NCBI GenBank assembly: GCA_010093605.1
Contig: MU004185.1
Location: 145,334-209,333, forward strand
Reading direction: 5' to 3'
DNA: 64,000 bases
Origin: Lophium mytilinum
Lineage: Eukaryota > Ascomycota > Dothideomycetes > Mytilinidiales > Mytilinidiaceae
Numbering within the stretch: the first letter of the stretch is position 1; the number at the start of each line of letters is the position of its first letter. Positions 49,100-61,174 of the stretch are shown here, in pieces. A model generated the notes under the pieces. The model was not told the origin of the DNA. It was given only the letters and a program-made list of their open reading frames with translations, and did no database searches. A program made the position numbers and the translations under genes.

Positions 49100-52000
49100 A
49101 TGTCTTTGGACTGTTGTTCCTCAAAACACTGCCATCGTACATCTGGGCTCAGGTTTGGTTTCCACTCCCTCCAGCCATGGCGAATATGGACGGAGCATTT
49201 CGAAAACGCCCTCCCAGACAGGCCCACATAACCCATATCGAGATGATGCGGCGAAGACATCAATTTGTTGGACAAGTCTATTTGATGCCAGTTCTACCGA
49301 ATCGAGCAGCAGAGTCCATGCTGCCTCCAATCGTCCCAGTTCGCTGCCATTCGATGCTTGAACACAGTGTTTGTTCCCTCTGCTTCTGGCCATACGAGGA
49401 AATTTTCGTCAAGTTCGAGAAGGATCAGAAACTTCACCACCCGAATTAATGCCAAAGTCCGCATAATATTTGCAGTACGGTGGTTTGAGTCGAGCAAGCA
49501 AGCCATATGGTTTCCTGAGAGTCGTATTCGAAAGCAGCGGGGCGCACACGACTTTTCGAGATCTCCCAGCACACTGCCATGATTCGAAAACGCTTAAGGT
49601 TTGGCAGTGGATTTATCTGCTTCCAGACATAGCGTAAGCAACAAGGAAGTTTTGATCAACAGCCCTCGAATTCTCAAGCGAGATCCGCATACTCAATCGT
49701 GTGATAGGGAATTAGTTTTCCCAGGAAAGTCATCAGCAGCCCACTGGTATCCTTTTGAAGCGGCAAGCGGCAGAAACAGACACGGCCTCGTCATGACAAA
49801 AGCTCGGTATGGCGGCTCATGAAAGACTGCCTTCAGCATTGATGGGCACAAACGGCCATGACACGGTAATGAGTGTCGTTTCGAAGCGACGCCATTCAAT
49901 TGTATCAATCTCGAATCCAGTGAAGATTGTCTTCAGGATCCGCATGTGGCCGCAGAGGATCATAGGATATCGCAGAGTGCAGTTTGGCACGCCCGCGACA
50001 GTCATGATTACTGTGTGTAGATTGTTCGAGAGGGTGGCGTGCCCACGGCCTTCCCATCTAGTGACTAGTGGTGTGATTGTATTCGGACTCCTGATCGATA
50101 CCGGTGAGCACGAACTCTGACTAACAGCATAGCCAAATTCGAGAAAGTACCGTAATTTAAGGTCCTGCTCTTTTCTTGGTGTATAACCCTCGACGAAGCG
50201 GTAAACGAACATACCCCAGTGACAACTAGGAGTACCGTTTTAGATCTTCCAAAGCGGCCATTTTGATGTGCCTTGGCATGTTTCTTGGATTTGGGAGTAG
50301 TCGCGGCCTCTCCATAAAAGTAAGAGTTTTTTTGAATTTATTCGGATTTTCGGAGGATTTACTGACAACCCGAACGACCATTCGAAGCAACGGTACGAGG
50401 TTTTTGCTCTCCAGAAAAGCCACATATCGGATTGTGAAGAGAATTTCTAGGTGTCAAGAGCGCACGCCACCTTCCCATCGTATGCGTTCAAAGGTTTTTT
50501 CGATCAGAAGCTTTCAAAACATCGGCTACTGTGTTGATGTTTATGAAGGAGCATAGACAGGACATTTTGGCCGGATGGCACGCCGAAAGCATCCATGTAT
50601 CGTTTCTCGATTCGATTGTGAAGGAGCAAGAGTACTCGCAACTTCCACATGCAGAAGCTGGATAGTCACAAGTGATTCTCGAGGGACCCGCCACCGGGTC
50701 CGCAAAGGATCATTCGTTGCCTTGTATTCGGCTTTCGGTGCCCTGAAAAATATGGAGAAGGATAATCCTCTTTCTCAAGGAGCGAGAACGCTCGCGGCTT
50801 CTGCATTCGAAAGGATTTTCTTCTGCTCGTCAAAGCTGTTCATAACATCCCACTTATCGAGCTGTAACGAATCGAGGTATGCCACGATTGGCTAGGCACG
50901 CCGACAAGATCCATCGCACGAATCCTAGTGCTAGATTCCGTGGTGGCGAGAGAAAGTCTAGCACCATTTGAAGTGCTTTAGAAAGCTACCAGAGCTGCTA
51001 GAACACTCGGGTTACAGCATTTCGGAGTGCTAAACTTTGCACATAAGCCCCGAGAAAGCGACTACTTCCACGCGGGTCGGCTCTCCATATAACTTTCCCT
51101 AAAGCTGTGTTTACGTGACTACTCAGAGATACCATCGACCGGGAAGGATATTTTACTAAAAGAGTTGGTTTCCAGACAGGAACATAAAATCCTTCTTATG
51201 CTATCTCCGATGGGCGAAGCAAAAGCGGCCATGACCTCATCGGGTAAGCTTATATGGCACACCCCGAGGATCCATGACATACTTGGCGTTCCTTTTGGAA
51301 GCAAAAGGAATAGAATCCTACATCGTTTATGGTTGCCAGTTGCAGAGCCATGCTTCTGCGTTTGCTGCGGTTCTCTAATCTCGCAGGCAAACGCCCATAC
51401 GGAGGTGTAGTACATGGTGGGTGATCTTTTCGAATCCAAAGCAACGCCATGGTGCGGTGTGGAATTGAGTTACGATCCAGAAAGTACGGAACCATGGGGT
51501 CGAATCGCGAGACCTGCGTCAACGAGCTGATATCAATATGAAAAGCCAGTTTCCTTGGGATTTTTTCTTCGAATCACACCACGAACCATCATTGTATGTC
51601 GGCTGAAGCGAGGCCTGTAATTTCCCAAAGGCGCACAGCCATGGCTGTACCCATAGAGTGTTCGAAAACGAAAGAAAACAGAGTCATGAAACACTTTGGA
51701 CTCCTGGTTTGCTCCACCGTTCCTCTTCATAGAGTCCCGTTTTATTCAAGAAGAGCTTTAGCGCCACTTTCTCATCGCCCGATTCTGTTTAGTTCGTTAA
51801 TTAGAGCTCTGCAGTAGCTCTACATTGCATGAAGTGCCACCCAAGTCAGTACATCTTGACTCAACGTCATGGCTATTGCTTGTCATGGACCGTCGTTGGT
51901 CGATTCCCATGAAGCGTGAACTAAGCTCACGAGTATGTCACCATGTAACGCAGGGACTGCTAGATGCTGATCCAGAAAGCACAAGGCTATCACCTATATC

Positions 52001-55000
52001 ATCTGTGAAATTATCGAGTCATGCCTCGTCCGTGTTGACAGTTTCAATTCTGGAAGGCAAACAGCCATCATCGATGTCTTGGATAGACTTTTGATCGCTG
52101 TTTCCGAACATGTTCTAATGGAGCCCCGATGTTTGGATTGCCAATATAGATAGGCATCGTTTGCCACTGTGCGGCGGTTCGATCCCCAGACGTACAGCAA
52201 TCAGCCTTTGATATGAAAGCTCGAGCACAGAGAGCAGCCAGCCATCCGGAGGCATAAGGTGTAGTTCTGAACAGAGAACACAGCCAGTCTAAGTTGAGGG
52301 CCAATCTTCAGATCCAGACACGACTTCCTCTTGCAACGGCTCTCTTTCTGCTCCCAAGGCACAGTACCATCGCCACTGTTTGTTCGATTCGTGTGTTCGA
52401 ATGGAAAAGCAGTCAATGCCTGCTCGACTCTTCAGCAGATAAATCCGCAGCTCACGGGCATTGGTACCAGAGTATCGAATTTTAGCTCCACAACGCAAAC
52501 AGCCATGTAGCTGGGCCTCAAGAATATTTGATCCCACGCACAAAGCTCTGGTCGAGAAACTCCTTCTCTTTAGTACACAAAGCACCCAGCAATGATACGT
52601 CCGCTATTGAGACTCTTCCAGAGTCAAAGATTTCACAGAGCGCCATTTTCTTTAGTGTTTGACTCGCAAGACCGCGACCCATTTTTCCTTCCAGAACGAT
52701 CTCCTGATTCCTCGACACATCGTCCAGTTCGTAGGGTTCTTTTTGGTACACAAGAGCTTGGATAACTTTGTCCTATCACGTGATGATTTTAGATGCTTAC
52801 TTTGAGAAGACGCAGCCATACTGCGACACCAGATGGAGCCCTTTGTTACATTGTAAAGCTAGCTGCAAGGCCATTATGTGAGCATGCAGAGGCATCGTTT
52901 CAGCGAAACCCCAGCCTGTAACCGTTTCTGAAGGGAACCTACGGAGATCCACGAAACACAAACCCATTCGCTCTTCGGATTAAAGAATTTCAATTCCTGC
53001 TACTCAGGAACGCTAGCCATGAACGACGGCTTCGAAGGTGTTCCAAGACACGAGCCGCATGGGATCTCTTCTGTGCCGGTAAATGCATAGATACGTTCCA
53101 TCTAGAGAATGTAGCCATAGGAAGATTCAAGAGCTGTTTCTTGATCTACAGGGCACATTCCATACCAGAGGCGGCGGTTTGTAAAGGATAACGGAAGCTA
53201 AATCTAGCCAACCCTTGTAACCTCCCTTGGAAGGAAATCCTCAAGACCCGAAAGACACATCGTCTGATTGTAGAGTCTTTGATTCAGACACACACACATA
53301 ATTCTTTCTCCTCTTGAGTTGTTCCTGCTCAAACGCACACAGAATGTTGCTAACGCGTATGCTCTTCTGGAACCGGTGTAGGCGGATCAAGCCCAGAGAC
53401 TCAGCCATTCAGGTTCCGAGTTGGTTCTTTCAATTCACAGAACTCATGCGATATGCTGCGGGAGCAGCTTTAAATGATTTGATCCACATCACATGTCGTG
53501 GTGTTCACTCATTTTGCTGTGATCTAGAAAACCCAGCACACAACTAACTCCGTCTGCTCATGGATGATGCCTCCAATCTTCCTGTACAAGGCACAGCCAC
53601 GACCATTCTTTGATACCGGGTCCGTTTTTGACGAGACGAAAGCCCGTCAATGCAGCAAGCTGCAACAATTTTGGATGTTCCGAGGATGCTCGAGGCCAGG
53701 AAACGCTGCCATGCAGTGCTTCCAGAAGTGAAGTCGATTCACGAGCCACACCCATAACTCGATGCTAAAGGTATTGCGGCCAAAAGACGCTGTTATCGGT
53801 CCAAAGAGTTCTCAGATTTGAAAATTTCAATTACCACAGCCATGAAGCACCCATCCAGCGTCTTATCGGAATGATTAGACTTTAGAGGCTTGCGTTGAGT
53901 AACGAATTCACCACGGCATCTTGCCAGGCTTTTTGATACCCATAAACCACTCTCATAGTGCTTTTCCGATGGCTGATTTGGATTAGACACCCCAGTCCGG
54001 AAGCTGCAGCCATAACACCATTGTACCCATATTTTCGATCTCCCCATTGGCCAGGCGAAGAAGTATGTTTTTTCTCGAGAACAACTAATTGAAGTCCACC
54101 CGTATGCTAAACGAGATCTCCCGATGGCGCGATCCCATGTCGCCAGGTAAAGCGGGTTGAGCGATACCTCTTACAGCTATGAGGAGATGGACAACCGATG
54201 TTCAACCTGTTTGCGACACTTCGGTTCCGAAGACGCCCTCATGAAGCTAGGCCAGTCTATATTGAGACACGGACACTCTCATGAGGCGTTGGCGGCGGCA
54301 GTTTGAAACATGCAATCTTCGAAGATTTCAGCCTCGAAGACACTGTCATTCAACCTATCGTCTGGGGTTATTGATCCGCAGCCACACGCTCATAGTTGCT
54401 GCTCATGTGTCTTATCAATACTTCGGTCAGAGCAATGCCCATAAACCAATAAGGACAATCGCTTCTCACTCCATGGTACCACCTTCTAGGGGGTGTTTCA
54501 TGAGCTTCTCGGTACGCACAGGCTCAGATACTCCGGCTCAGAAATGCAGTCATAACTTGCAAAGGTATCTGTTTTTGGAGCACCACACACGCGCCCATGT
54601 CGCGAGTATCTAGGATATGGATACACGGACCCACCAAAAGCTCAAGCATATTGATGTACCACTGCGCAATTTTCTCTTTTGCTCCCTCACCACCACCTGG
54701 GAGGGATAGCCTAGCTCGCAGATGTCAGATCACGAGATACATAGCCCTCCTTCGGGCGGCGTTGTGGAAAACCTGTAGAGTACCCCAAGCGGCGGCGAGA
54801 CAGAGTACCTCAACCTAGCTCTCAGGACTGTACTGCAGATGCTCCCATGGGATCCACTCGAGTAGGCTTTTTTTGGCCCGACACCGCGGCCATAACGGGC
54901 CGCTCGATGAGCTTTTGATACAAGAACCATTCTCATGGCCAACGCTGCTTTAACCTGTGAAAGCTGCAATTCACACGATGCACCATCAGTGTTCGGATGC

Positions 55001-55860
55001 AGATGTATTTTTTGGCTCCACCACTTCCACCACCATGCGTGTTTCCACTGTCCTCTTTATAAAGGTTTCCGAGCATAACACTCGACCTGTTTGGAGGCCA
55101 TTGGGCCAGGAAAACGCAGCCATCGAATCTTTGTTGGAGGCATCTCGATCCCGGAACACACCCCCATGGCGAGTATGTTCTAGGCATGTGTAAGGCTTCC
55201 AACTGGCAGAGCACCCATCGGGCTCGGGCAATCTTGATTTGATCCACAAACACGCCCATCAAATGATTTTGGAGGGGTTTTTAGTCGCTTTGATCCAGTC
55301 CAGGAGACAGACCCACATCGACTAGCTCATCCGTGTATGCGGATGGCCTGAGTTGTAGATCCAGAGGACACAGAGTCATGGGAGACCTCGTCTTCAGTTT
55401 TGGTACAAAAACCACAGCCATGTCTGTGGATGACGAGAGGTTTCGATCCACAGGACACACGCCCATGCTCCTTGCTGATGACATAACTGTATTGATCTGG
55501 ATGCTGGGATCCAGAGACGCTGCCATGCATTTCTTTCGTTACATCTTTTTGATGCACAGGGTACCATTCGATGATGTCGTTTCGTGGTATGTGAAAGCTG
55601 CGAGTGCTTCAATCCAGAGAGATTCGAGGATGCAGCCATTGCATGATTGGATGTTTTTTTTTGCGATCCCCAGAGCACACGCACATGGCGCGATCATCCA
55701 AGGTGCCGATATGGTCCAGGGATACAGTCATGAAATTGGCGGACATCCAGTTTGGGATCCCCAACTCTCACAGCCATCTTGCGCACCCCACCTTAAGTGC
55801 GAGCCTGTTCAAGACACCTAACAGTAACACCCAGGACACACCCACGCCCACATTCCTTCT
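49100..55860 (+). repeat. 6.8-kb array of a degenerate short core repeated at variable spacing
   Basis: One core, approximately ATCCAGARNACACAGCCAT, recurs on the plus strand through the whole stretch. The heptamer CAGCCAT alone occurs at least 13 times in this orientation, e.g. 49172, 51636, 52062, 52239, 52500, 52813, 53402, 53837, 54007, 55117, 55415, 55633 and 55771; under one is expected by chance. In the best-kept part (55,210-55,850) cores follow at 41, 59, 62, 41, 45, 60, 41, 72, 47, 45, 46 and about 68 bp. A T-rich word ending in cgatcc often precedes the core. Spacers are not similar to each other by eye. Composition is balanced, so it is not RIP debris. No ORF exceeds about 160 codons, and spacing is not a multiple of three, so a coding repeat is unlikely. 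It resembles a very diverged minisatellite or a cluster of binding sites. Confidence 0.75.
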
Positions 55861-55869
55861 TCGCCTCGG

Positions 55870-57039
55870 ATCTTTCAAAATCCTCTCCCCACCCCCCCAT
55901 GTAGAGCGTTGACTTGCTGTGATGACCGACCAACTACCAGCCCAACCCACCTCCAGACCATACATAAAGGCCTCGCTGTAGTTCTGTACCATCCGACCGA
56001 ACTCCACAACATCTCCACGCCATTCTTTACTCTAGTCCTTAGCTTAAATACCAAGACTTCCCACAACCCTCTCCACACCATCGATCATGGAGCTGAATCA
56101 TTCTGATCCCTCTCCCCCCTCCCCATCTCCCACCCCTCTGCTCCAAACCCAACTCCCTCGGGGCCTCCATCCTTCTTATATACCCCACCCCCTCCGTCCC
56201 CCTCCGACCCCGCCGACACCGGCGCTGCGCTGGCCATCACACGCCCCACCCTCGGTTCCGATACTCCCCGTTCGCGTCCGAGGCCACGTTGCGCGTGACA
56301 TGCTCGGGAAGGAGGACATCCGGGAAAAGGGAGGGGAAAGTAGTCAGAGGGCCAGGGAAGAGCGAATCAGAAGAAGGGGCGCGGAAAGACGGAGAGGGGG
56401 ATGAGCTGGATGACTAGCTTAGCGAGCATGTGAGCAGCGGGAGCGAATAGGAGAGTGGCACGGGGCGAGGAAGGGGTCGGAGAGCGAGGAAGAAGAGGGG
56501 ATGATGAGGAGGGTGGATGGGGGTATGACTGACTCGGTGGACATGTGAAGGGGAGGGGCGTAGCACGAGAGGGCTGAAAGTTGACGCTCTGACGTTGAGG
56601 TAACGGGGGGAGAAGCATCGCGATGAAGACAAGATATCGGGAGGAGGGGCAGGAGGAGGAGGGGCGAATGAGAGCCAAGAACAGAAGGAGTGATGAAAAT
56701 ACCTAGCAAAGAACGAGGAAGAGGGCCACGTGATAGGATCGTGATTTGATCTGGTCGCGAAGATTTTGAGAAGATGAAAGGGGGATTTTTTCACGCTTCA
56801 CAAACTTGAAAGCAGGAGTCGAAAGAGTTCAGAAATGATATGTATATCTGATGAACTTCGTATGATACCGTGGATATACCAAACCCAGATTTCCACCGCC
56901 ACATACCAGTGACATATCCATATATTCCAGAGACCCAGCCCACACCAATCCTATCCAATCCAAAAGAAAATATAAATGTTATCTACAAGAAGTGTACTGG
57001 TCCGACTGACCGACCTACTCACTCAAACGTCATAAGTAT
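55870..57039. other. Intergenic with a strand-skew switch
   Basis: From about 56,100 to 56,280 the plus strand is strongly C/T-rich; from about 56,290 to 56,760 it is strongly G/A-rich. Overlapping ORFs on both strands (e.g. 56087-56404 plus, 56414-56794 minus) are simple Pro/Ser- or Arg/Gly-rich products of this skew and are not supported as genes. The rest up to the glucanase stop is unremarkable. Confidence 0.5.
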
Positions 57040-58720
57040 CTACGAGGAACCATGCCTCTTCTCTTTCAACTGCGCCAAGTGACGCGCACGCCTCCGAGCT
57101 GCTTTCTCGGACTTAACCTCGCTCTCGCCACGCTTGCTGAATGTTTGACCGTGGTTGTGATGGAGACGGCTGTATGCCATGGGGTTGTTCGGGTTTCCAA
57201 CTGGTGCACCCACGCTCGCAGGCGCACTTGTAACCGCCGCGCTCGACGCGGCACTCAAAGCACTCGACGCGACACCCAAGGCAGTTGAAGTCGTCACGGC
57301 ATCCCCGGGGTTCACGGTCTCGGTCAGAGTGATCGTTTGGGTGACGGTCGATTTCGATTTCGAGCCTGAAGCAGTGGGGAAGGTATTGTTGGTAGCGTTC
57401 TGATTCGGGAACGGGAAGGGCGCAATAGTGCCAGTGCCTGTCGCGAAGAGGCCGGAGGGGGTGGGGAAGACACCGTGTGAAGAGTCGGAGCTGAGAGTCG
57501 GGAAGGGGGCGATGGTGCTGGCCTTTGTAGAGATGGCGAAAGTAGTCTTCGTCTTGGACGGGGTGGGGAAGCCGAGGGAGAGGGAGGGAATCGAGAGGGA
57601 TGGGACAAGGTCGGAGGTTGAGGCGACGATGGTAGAGGCGATGGCCGAGGATTGGGACTTGGAGATGGACAAGCTGTCCATGGGCTTATCTGCGCTTTGC
57701 TGGAATACCTTGAGCGAGTTGATGCTCCAGTAGGCCTCCGAGAAAGAGGAAGGGTTGTTCTGGACAAAGGAGTTGCAGCTGTCAGCTTTCGACGCGCAGG
57801 AGCCGCTGCTCCAGACTGCGCCGGCCCAGTCGCCACAGAAGGTGGTATCGAACACAATCTGTTGGCTCTTGAAAGTTGTAGCAATGTCACAAGCTCCCTT
57901 GAACGTCGCACTAGGCTCTCCCCAGCCAGATGGGTCAGGAGAGCTGTTGATGTCCGACGGGACTGCACCGCGGGGGAAGAAGTAGATGTTGATGGCGCTG
58001 GACGTCCATTCGGTGGCGAAGACACCGCCGCCATTGTTGTTCAGCCCAGCACCGTAGCTAACGGTGGACTGGTCGACGATTTGGCAGCCAGAATTCTTGG
58101 ACTGGCCTTCAGCGTTGACGTCGCAATTGTCGGTGCTGATGGATCCGGAGAAGCCGCCGCCGTTGGTGATGGCGCACCCGGGGCCCGTGTGAAGGGTCAT
58201 GGCGTTGGATGCTTGCTCGTTGACACCTTCAATGATATCAATCTCGCCACTATGATGAATAAGTATAAGACAGGAATTAGGTGGTGATTGACTTACTTGC
58301 TCGGCCAGCTCGGGCCTACCATCCAAAACGCAGGCCAAGTTCCACAGCCAGCAGGCATGTGAGCCAGGTCCAAGATGACCAGACCACTGTCGTAGGACGC
58401 TTTGCTAGTGAGCCGGACGCTCGGCCTTCCGTTTGGAGTCTCATTGGTATGATCGACGCCCATATAGACGTTTCCATTGGGAGTGGAGGTCAAGTTGCTG
58501 CTTGACGCAGTGCTTGAGTCGACATATTTCACGAAACCTTTTCAAGTCAGTCAGAGCACATTCCCAAATTCAAGTACAACACACCATTGGTAGGGTCTTC
58601 ACTCGTGAAAAAGTCAAACATGCTGAAGAAGTTTGCAGAGCTGTAGTCATCCTCCAAAACATAGCCAGCTATGCTAAGGCGGGTGAGGGCAGCAGCGGTA
58701 AGGAGCGTGGAGAACAGCAT
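57040..58720 (-). CDS. Secreted GH16 endo-beta-1,3(4)-glucanase, 528 aa
   Basis: Exons on the minus strand are 58720-58585, 58537-58297 and 58249-57040, with two 47-nt GT-AG introns, in frame (1587 nt). GH16 enzymes cleave beta-1,3/1,4-glucans in cell walls. Seen: signal peptide [19 protein letters not shown]; the family opening [19 protein letters not shown]; the substrate-cleft segment [12 protein letters not shown]; the catalytic motif [10 protein letters not shown] with E128 (nucleophile), D130 and E133 (acid/base), completed by splicing; then [10 protein letters not shown] and the Cys-rich end of the fold. After about residue 330 there is a long Ser/Thr/Pro tail and a basic C terminus ([21 protein letters not shown]). 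No hydrophobic GPI signal ends the protein, so secretion or wall retention through the glycosylated tail is more likely. Confidence 0.92.
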
Positions 58721-58848
58721 CTTGTCTAAAGGAGTGACTGTGAGAGCGTGCTAGCCGCTTCGTGGAAAGACGCTATGAAGAAGTGAAGAAGAGAATACGA
58801 GAATCAACGTGACGGAAAAGGAAAGCGGCCAGAAGGGGGGTCTGTCTC

Positions 58849-58854
58849 TATATA
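58849..58854 (-). promoter_or_regulatory. TATA-like element of the GH16 gene
   Basis: The palindromic word TATATA lies about 130 bp upstream of the glucanase ATG, a plausible core promoter distance for a fungal gene. Confidence 0.35.
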
Positions 58855-61174
58855 GCGGCATGTCGAAACTTTCAGCCGGAGCGGCGTGTGGGCCACGTCC
58901 TCGGGGAGCGGCTCGATTCGACAGCAGTGGTGGTACCTGAGGGGGGGCGCGGGTGAAGGACAGGGCGGCCAAGGCTTGTTTCAACAGCCAAGCTGCAAAG
59001 CGGCCTCTGCGGCGGCGTGTGGTCGGAGTAGCCGGACACTGCATGCGGGACGCAAGGCCTCCCGGGGCCTTCCATGGCGGTGCCTGGGACAGCGGGGGGA
59101 TGCAGCGTGGTGAAGAGATCACAGTGGCTGGGTTAATAGATGTGGGCCGCGTAAACAGGCTGTTTCGCCGAGGCGGTTGGGTGGCACAGCGCAGAGGGCG
59201 TTGAAACTGGAGCAGAAACACGCTGGCCACTCGATAAGGCGAGTCGCGGTGCGGGCTGGCTTTCGCATGGTGCAGATGTTGAAACAAAAGGGGAGACTGG
59301 CTGCAACATGAAGTCGAGGCAGTCGGCACTTGATTCGCTAAGGGGGGCGGCTGCTAGACCGCTGGCGGCAAAATGGGGTGGCTAGGGAGTTTCTGTGCTA
59401 CAGCGTAAGGCTGATATCGACTATTCGCAGCCAATCGTGGCACCTGAATCATCTATTCTTGCTGACTGTCCGACCCTGACTCACGTATCCGGTGTAATGT
59501 TCCCGAAATATGAAACTGCCCTACACCCAATCACGACTCCATCTTCCCTCGCTCCCAATCCATGTCTCCCCACGTCGTCGCCATCGCCCTCTCCAACGCA
59601 GGGCAGCGCTGAGGTTGTTCGCCGGGCCCGTATTCGGGCTTCGTGCCGTCCCAGCCTCCAGATAGCTGCCGATCATGCCTCACGCCCACAATTGCTGTGT
59701 ACCTCAAACACGCACCTCCTCACCAGCAGCACGGAACATATAGGATGTCGCTCTCGAACCACGATCTTCTGTTCTCGCATGTTTCCAGCACTCGATGCAA
59801 CTGTGCCTGGTTCTCTCATCTCCGAGAACCACGATGCAAAACACCACCTTCCACGTCCATCCTTGCCTCGACTCCCGCCCAAAGCGGACTTGTTTTTCAT
59901 GCGAAACGCACCATTCGGGTTCTAGAATCTGGTTACCGTCGCACCGATTGAGCCTCGCCCAGAGATAGAAACAAAGTCTCGAAGCCATACTCTAGTCTTC
60001 TATTTGAAGAAACCCGACGGTCCCCGAGCAGTATTTTGGCTTCAGCTCATATGTACTCAGCCATGCCTGTCCCACCCAGCTGAGCCTTCACTGTACAACA
60101 ACACCGAGATGAATCCAATCTCATGATCATTCAAAAGCCGATTTTCGCAGCGCAGAGAAGGAATTTGCGACCCCAACGAATCCCCAAAATACGGTCATTT
60201 TGCGTATTCGCCAATCGTCTGCCGAGACACACCTTACCCACTTTGCCAGCGCCGGTTGGCTGGACTGGCGCCGGCTGTGGCTGCCCCCCAGCCCCGGCCC
60301 ATCTCGAGACGACTCCGAGGGGCGATCCTGGCGATCACGCAGAGGCTGGGTCGCCTTTCAGGCCTTTCATCTAACCCAAGGCGACGCTACCGAGATACCT
60401 TCTATAAGGGGTAGCCAATTGCCGAGTTGCTACTCCATCTCCGCCTTCAAGTGTCTACTAAGGTTTGCGGATCCGGCTTGCAAATCCTTCATGCACGGCC
60501 TGGCGGCGTTCTAGTAAAGGGTCAAAAGTACGGCTGGTCCCTCTTTTTCGGGGTTCCCGCGCTGTAAAGCAAGGCTGGTAGCGAAATGTGAATTTCAAAC
60601 TAACGAATAGATTAATTCCTGAGAGGTAAGAAGTCTGGTTGGCGACTCTTTGATTGAGTTGATATCGAACCCGATATTTCCGATTTGGCTCGTGGAATTA
60701 GCATTCTTCTTCGCATCCAGTCTACTCTCGATGTTAGGAATGAGATCCAAATCGCTCTCTTCGCCATTAAAGTCCATTGGAAATTCTCTCCAACCTATTC
60801 TCCCCTTTTAATATCTAAGATTGAAGGCGACAGACAATACAATTCTCTATGAAAGCGACTAACGGATTCGTACCAAGTAGAAATAAGAGACTTGCACATA
60901 ATATCAATTTCATCTCCTAACCCTCCGCAGCAGAAGCCGACCCTGATCTCATTAACTCCCCACCATTCTCTCCCTCCACTTTCTCCAGGATCTTCTCCCT
61001 CCCATCCATCCTACGACTCGAACGTATCCGAATTTCGCACGACCAACACCCTCTCACATCTCCGAGTCCAACGTTCCCTTACACACCCTCTAACCTACTC
61101 TCCCCCTTCTCAACCCCCAACTAACTATCTTAACTTTTACAGCCCCCTACCACCACCATCTTGATCGATCATCG
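58855..61174. other. Long intergenic region
   Basis: Several ORFs overlap on opposite strands (58751-59329 minus, 59395-59925 plus, 60123-60514 plus), but none shows a domain, a signal peptide or intron-supported extension. A 60-codon minus ORF at 60595-60777 starts with a true ATG (MDFNGEESDLDLIPNIESRL) and is acidic. It could be a small gene or the last exon of something, but nothing supports either. From 60,890 to 61,165 the plus strand is C/T-rich, matching the 3' side of the next gene. Confidence 0.4.

Noticed and set aside
49008-55821. Many ORFs of 60-160 codons on both strands, e.g. 55333-55821 plus and 54933-55262 minus
   Set aside because: They overlap each other in several frames, show no domain or consistent repeat in one frame, and many use non-ATG starts. 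They arise from the core repeat array, not from genes.
49100-55860. CRISPR array
   Set aside because: The repeats are degenerate, spacing is irregular, there are no cas genes, and the rest of the window is clearly fungal nuclear DNA.
49100-55860. Decayed WD40 or ankyrin repeat gene
   Set aside because: Core spacing (41-72 bp) does not fit 126-bp or 99-bp units in a constant frame, and no WD or ANK consensus residues appear. A paired period near 100 bp keeps the ankyrin idea barely open, but nothing in translation supports it.
57652-58287. 211-codon plus-strand ORF opposite the glucanase
   Set aside because: It is antisense to the GH16 catalytic exon, which has the catalytic motif and a signal peptide in the spliced product.
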